Source of the DNA: Pseudomonas sp. Irchel s3h14 | GTDB lineage: Bacteria; Pseudomonadota; Gammaproteobacteria; Pseudomonadales; Pseudomonadaceae | Length of the DNA: 64,000 nucleotides | Reading direction: 5' to 3' | NCBI RefSeq assembly: GCF_900187425.1 | Contig: NZ_FYDJ01000022.1 | Span: forward strand, 24,785 to 88,784 | Shown: positions 60,293-64,000 of the stretch, piece by piece | Layout of the letters: each line of letters begins with the position of its first letter | Position numbering within the stretch: position 1 is the first letter of the stretch | Notes under the pieces: generated by a model | What the model was told of the DNA's origin: nothing | Databases searched by the model: none | Seen by the model: the letters and a program-made list of their open reading frames with translations, nothing else | Made by a program: the position numbers and the translations under genes

Positions 60293-60773
60293 GACGCACA
60301 GCCTCTGCAGACAGACAAGTACGGTTAAGAGGAGTTAGAAACACTAGCACCGCATCAGAAAAACGTCAGTATTATTATGAAGTTATTTTTTGATATATCG
60401 ACCGCCAATATTTCGCCATCAACTTTAATTGGATCCCGCCTTGCTCACCGCGTTGCGACTGGGTAAATAACCTGTTCATCACAAAAAATAATCAGTTATA
60501 TTTCAAAAGGTTATACACACTAAGTAACTCAAGCATTACAACTATACTCACTACTAGTTAATGGCCACCATTGATAGCGTTTCGCTAATTAATGGTATCA
60601 GTAGTTAATTCCCATTTACACAAAGCCTTTCAGCTACCGCCTGCATATTAATAAGTTCAAAGTATTTTTATACCAAAAGTACTCACTTATAGAACCAGAA
60701 TAGTCATGCAATAGTTACACGAGTGAAACATCATTGTTTCAATAATGAACATTAGATCAAATCTGACAATTTT
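60293..60773. other. long AT-rich control region upstream of the polysaccharide operon
   Basis: 481 bases, clearly richer in A and T than any other stretch in the window, with no convincing frame. It contains repeated TAGTTAAT/TAATTAAT-like words (near 60556, 60586 and 60603) and a small dyad TGAAACA-TCAT-TGTTTCA at 60724-60741. It must carry the promoter of the minus-strand operon and the end of the LysR gene transcript. Such AT-rich DNA is a typical target of MvaT/H-NS silencers; that is inference. Confidence 0.5.
60341..60369 (-). promoter_or_regulatory. possible sigma-70 promoter of the polysaccharide operon
   Basis: On the minus strand CTGACG (60364-60369) and TAGTGT (60341-60346) are spaced by 17 bases, with an extended TGC before the -10. 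Transcription would begin about 40 bases before the first gene. Both hexamers are imperfect. Confidence 0.3.
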
Positions 60774-61664
60774 TTACTCGGCACAAACCTCACGAAGGCA
60801 ACCACGCAACCAGCGATGCACAGGGTCGGCATCCAGCCGCGGATGCCAGAGCATGGCGACGGTGAACGCCGGCAGAGACAACGGCAGTGCAAAGCTGTGC
60901 ATTCCGGCGCGCAGGCTGGCAGTGTGGCGTTCGGGAACGCTCGCGATGAAGTCAGTAGCTCGGGCGAGCGCCAGCGCAGTGGAGAAGCCTGCGACGATGG
61001 TTGCTATGTGCCGATCCAGTTTCAGGGGCTCAAGGGCTTCATCAATGGGTCCCTTTTCGAGCCCCCGCCGAGAGACGCTGATGTGGTTGCCTGCCGCATA
61101 ACGCGCGGGGGTCATCTCGCCTTCACTCAGAGGATGCCCCATTCGCACGACGCCAATAAATCGATCCCGAAACAAGCCCTGGGTACGCAACTCCGGGCCG
61201 GCGGCTGTCCCCACCACACCCGTTTCCAGATCGACCGTCCCGTCGCGCAGTGACGCGCTGTCTTTGTCGGGTTTGTGCATGAAGCGCAGCCGCACGCCAG
61301 GGGCTTGCTCGGCGACGCGGGCAATCAGGTCCGCGCCAAAATTCTCGACAAAGCCTTCACTGGTGCGCAGCGTGAACGTGCGGCTCAGCTGCTTGAGGTC
61401 GGGTTGCTCGGCAGGCCGAAGGACCGCTTCGGCGTCCTGCACCAGTTGACTGACCCGCTCGCGCAGTTCGAGCGCGCGCGGGGTGGGCACCAGACCGCGT
61501 CCGGCCCTGACCAACAGCGGATCGCCGGTGGTTTCACGCAATCGCGCCAGTGCCCGGCTCATGGCCGACGGGCTCAGGCGCAAGCGCTTGGCGGCGCGCG
61601 CCACGCTGCCTTCAGCGAGCAGCACATCAAGGGTGATCAGCAAGTTGAAATCGGGAGTGGACAT
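60774..61664 (-). CDS. LysR-family regulator
   Basis: 296 residues. Helix-turn-helix SVARAAKRLRLSPSAMSRAL near residue 20, effector domain from about residue 88 with TLRTSEGFVENFGADLIARV. The start at 61664 (MSTPDFNLLITLDVLL) is the family start; the longer frame adds thirteen unusual residues. It is divergent from an MFS exporter, which it most likely controls. It could also affect the operon downstream, but a 481-base gap separates them. Confidence 0.85.
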   Translation of the reverse strand: MSTPDFNLLITLDVLLAEGSVARAAKRLRLSPSAMSRALARLRETTGDPLLVRAGRGLVPTPRALELRERVSQLVQDAEAVLRPAEQPDLKQLSRTFTLRTSEGFVENFGADLIARVAEQAPGVRLRFMHKPDKDSASLRDGTVDLETGVVGTAAGPELRTQGLFRDRFIGVVRMGHPLSEGEMTPARYAAGNHISVSRRGLEKGPIDEALEPLKLDRHIATIVAGFSTALALARATDFIASVPERHTASLRAGMHSFALPLSLPAFTVAMLWHPRLDADPVHRWLRGCLREVCAE

Positions 61665-61798
61665 GCGGCGCCCCGTGGCAGAGTGATATGGCGTTGAACG
61701 CACGTATCAAGTGCAAACGGTGCGCCTTCCGCCATGTTAGGCCGGGGCGTAGATTTCTGATAGCTCCGCTTCGGGAGTGGCCAGAAAAGAGGAACAGC

Positions 61799-63229
61799 AT
61801 GAAATCACTCAGTGCAGTCGCAGAGCGTGCGCAACAGACACCGTCGGTTCGGTGGGCGCTGGCCAGTCTTTCGCTGTCGATGCTGCTGTCCTCACTCGGC
61901 ACCAGCATCGCCAATGTGGGTTTGCCGACCTTGGCCCAGGTGTTCAACGCCTCCTTCCAGCACGTGCAGTGGATCGTCCTCGCCTACCTTCTGGCGATTA
62001 CCACCCTGATTGTCAGCGTCGGTCGACTCGGTGACATCACTGGCCGTCGGCGGCTGCTCTTGGCCGGCATCGGTTTGTTCACCCTGGCGTCGGCCCTGTG
62101 CGGCTTTGCGCCCACGCTCTGGATGCTGATTGGCGCCCGGGCACTACAAGGAATCGGGGCGGCAATCATGATGGCGCTGACCATGGCCTTTGTCGGCGAG
62201 ACCGTGACGAAGGCCAAAACCGGCAGCGCCATGGGCTTGCTCGGGACGATGTCGGCGATTGGCACCGCGATGGGGCCGTCGCTCGGTGGCCTGCTGATTG
62301 GCGGGTTCGGCTGGCGGGCGATCTTCCTCATCACCGTACCGCTGGGCTTGCTGACGCTGGTGCTCGCGCATCGTTACTTGCCCGCCGATCGCCAGAAGCC
62401 CAAGACCTATCGCGCCGGCTTCGACCCGCTGGGTACGCTGCTGCTGGCGTTGACGCTCGCCGCTTATGCGTTGGCGATGACCCTTGGGCGAGGCAGTTTC
62501 GGTCCGTTCAACATCGCCTTTCTGTTGGCGGCGGGCGGCGGCGCCTGCCTCTTTGTATTCACCGAGGCTCGAGTCACCTCACCGTTGATTCGACTGGCGA
62601 TGTTCCGTGATCCCGTGCTCAGTGGCAGCCTCGCCATGAGCCTGCTCGTCGCAACAGTGATGATGGCGACGCTCGTGGTCGGCCCCTTCTATCTCGCGCA
62701 TGGGCTGGGGCTCGATGCCGTTCTGGTTGGACTGGTCTTGTCGGTCGGGCCGTTTGTCGCGGCACTGACGGGTGTGCCCGCAGGCCGTATTGCCGACCGC
62801 TTTGGCGCCCCACGCATGACCCTCGCCGGGCTCATCGCCATGGCGACCGGGTGCCTCACGCTGTCGGTATTGCCGGAGACGTTCGGCATCGGCGGCTACC
62901 TCTTGCCCATGGTCGTGATAACCCTCGGCTATGCCCTGTTCCAGACAGCCAACAACACGGCGGTCATGGCGGATGTTCAGCCGGACCAGCGAGGCGTCAT
63001 CTCCGGCATGCTCAACCTGTCGCGCAATCTGGGGCTCATCACGGGGGCGTCCGCCTTGGGCGCGGTGTTCGCGCTCGCATCGGCCTCGGTCGACATTGCA
63101 ACGGCGCGACCCGAAGCGGTTGCCAGCGGTCTGCGGATCACCTTCGCCGTGGCGCTGGTGCTGATCGCTGTCGCACTGGCCATCGCGTTGGGAAGCCGCG
63201 CGCTGGCAGTGCGTCGTGAACGCCGGTAA
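61799..63229 (+). CDS. MFS drug/metabolite exporter, DHA2-like (14 TM)
   Basis: 476 residues. LPTLAQVFNASFQHVQWIVL and LGDITGRRRLLLAGI are typical of the DHA2 (EmrB/QacA) exporters; motif C appears as GTAMGPSLGGLLIGGFGWRA near residue 155. Fourteen helices fit the hydropathy. Export of a toxic compound or antibiotic by proton antiport is the usual role; no EmrA-type adaptor is present. GAGGAACAGC precedes ATG 61799. Confidence 0.85.
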   Translation: MKSLSAVAERAQQTPSVRWALASLSLSMLLSSLGTSIANVGLPTLAQVFNASFQHVQWIVLAYLLAITTLIVSVGRLGDITGRRRLLLAGIGLFTLASALCGFAPTLWMLIGARALQGIGAAIMMALTMAFVGETVTKAKTGSAMGLLGTMSAIGTAMGPSLGGLLIGGFGWRAIFLITVPLGLLTLVLAHRYLPADRQKPKTYRAGFDPLGTLLLALTLAAYALAMTLGRGSFGPFNIAFLLAAGGGACLFVFTEARVTSPLIRLAMFRDPVLSGSLAMSLLVATVMMATLVVGPFYLAHGLGLDAVLVGLVLSVGPFVAALTGVPAGRIADRFGAPRMTLAGLIAMATGCLTLSVLPETFGIGGYLLPMVVITLGYALFQTANNTAVMADVQPDQRGVISGMLNLSRNLGLITGASALGAVFALASASVDIATARPEAVASGLRITFAVALVLIAVALAIALGSRALAVRRERR

Positions 63230-63242
63230 GCCGACAGGTCGT

Positions 63243-63683
63243 TTACTTTTCCAGCACTACCAGTGGCGTGTCTTTTTTCACAATGTACGTCGCCAGCTCA
63301 GACGCTTTGTTCGTGCCGACGTTCTTCGCGACGTGCGCAGTGCCTGCGGGAATGTACAAGGAATCGCCGGCTTTGAGCGTAATCGGTGGCCGCCCTTCGA
63401 GTTGATACTCAAACGTGCCCTCAATCACATAGGCCACTTCCACCCCGGGATGCGAATGCTTGGGAGATGTCACACCTGGCTCGAAATCAACGCGAACCTG
63501 GATCACTTCACGCCCGGAGACGTCGAGGTCCTGGCGCAGCAGATCGGTACGGTGAAGACCCGCCTGCCAGCTCTTCACAGGAGGCGCCTCTTCAGCTTGA
63601 GCGAGGCCAGCGAAGGCAGTGAGTGCCGCGGCAACGGCGACGCCGAACATTCCAGCGGAGATACGGTGGTTGAAACGGGACAT
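63243..63683 (-). CDS. exported single-domain cupin protein
   Basis: 146 residues. Signal peptide ends at GLAQAEE near residue 29, then a cupin with HSHPGVEVAYVIEGTFEYQL (two histidines and a glutamate as metal ligands) and AGDSLYIPAGTAHVAKN (third histidine). The substrate is unknown. GGAGAAATGCC precedes ATG 63683; longer frames toward 63869 have no support. Convergent with the MFS gene. Confidence 0.85.
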   Translation of the reverse strand: MSRFNHRISAGMFGVAVAAALTAFAGLAQAEEAPPVKSWQAGLHRTDLLRQDLDVSGREVIQVRVDFEPGVTSPKHSHPGVEVAYVIEGTFEYQLEGRPPITLKAGDSLYIPAGTAHVAKNVGTNKASELATYIVKKDTPLVVLEK

Positions 63684-64000
63684 GGCATTTCTCCAATCAG
63701 TGCGCGGAAATGCGCGCGGAGCTTGCCGCGGATGCGGTGGCTCTATTTGGAGGCCGCCGTGTATCGCGCAAGTGTCGCCAATGCCCTGGTTTTGTATGCG
63801 AAGGTAGCTGCAGGTGCGCGGGATACGTTCCGATACAAACGGATCCCGCGGACACGAAAAAGCCCGCACAAGGCGTAATGCTGTTCACTTAAGCGGAGCA
63901 GCCTTACGGTCTACTGGAAACCGGGTCTTTGAGATCTTCACCGTCCTTGGCCTCGAAGGCCTGGGGCGGTGATCCAGAAATAATCCTCCAATACCTGCCC
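63684..64000. other. window end, no confident gene
   Basis: No supported gene. A minus-strand gene may end here: one frame stops near 63890 and another near 63914, each running to the window edge with protein-like composition, but I recognise neither. Confidence 0.3.

Overview
The window looks like a chromosomal segment of a Pseudomonas of the fluorescens group. The basis is high-GC codon use, Pseudomonas-typical families (DUF5064, DUF6124, YbdD, CioB/DUF2474, Spu/Puu polyamine genes) and many short palindromic REP/REPIN elements between genes (cores such as GTAGGAGCCGAGCTTGCTCG and GTAGCAGCTGGCGAAGCC). There is no rRNA, no recognised tRNA, no CRISPR array and no intact insertion sequence. 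The species call is inference from sequence style, not from a search.

Layout. 1-2.7 kb: a membrane protein of unknown function, an orphan YbdD, a GFA-family enzyme and an adenosine-specific-kinase-family protein. 2.7-6.3 kb: C4-dicarboxylate carrier DctA, a tartrate/D-malate dehydrogenase and a divergent LysR regulator, which together form a small organic-acid catabolic unit. 6.3-15 kb: a TonB siderophore receptor, a membrane diguanylate cyclase, a DUF1254 protein, a tandem Usp protein, a SleB-type hydrolase and a CAP protein. 14.8-15.4 kb: a scar in which the last codons of cioB/cydB with the DUF2474 gene abut an orphan moaD. 15.4-22 kb: a DeoR regulator, ornithine decarboxylase, an MHS-type MFS carrier and a secreted epoxide-hydrolase-like enzyme. 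22-31.6 kb: mostly small single genes, then SulP, PPK2, a VIT-like membrane protein and a QEGLA-motif protein.

31.7-37.2 kb: a co-directional set of flavin monooxygenase, RidA, DUF1028, ArgE-like deacylase and NCS1 permease, best read as a catabolic pathway for an unidentified nitrogenous compound. 38.6-40.3 kb: a stand-alone type VI secretion module (PAAR spike, glycine-zipper membrane effector, overlapping immunity gene). 40.4-51.6 kb: a complete polyamine module: PuuR-like regulator, PuuB, PuuC, PuuA, PuuD and a PotFGHI-type importer. It can import putrescine and degrade it through gamma-glutamylated intermediates; the ornithine decarboxylase upstream could supply putrescine internally.

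54.6-60.3 kb holds the most unusual system: a tightly packed five-gene operon on the minus strand. It encodes a zinc-ribbon protein with a catalytically degenerate GGDEF domain but an intact c-di-GMP I-site, a processive family-2 glycosyltransferase, a periplasmic barrel-like protein, a HlyD-type adaptor and a sugar-nucleotide epimerase. I read it as an uncharacterised c-di-GMP-gated exopolysaccharide synthase, built on the same logic as Pel (PelD) and alginate (Alg44) but with different parts. The window ends with a LysR/MFS divergent pair and a periplasmic cupin.
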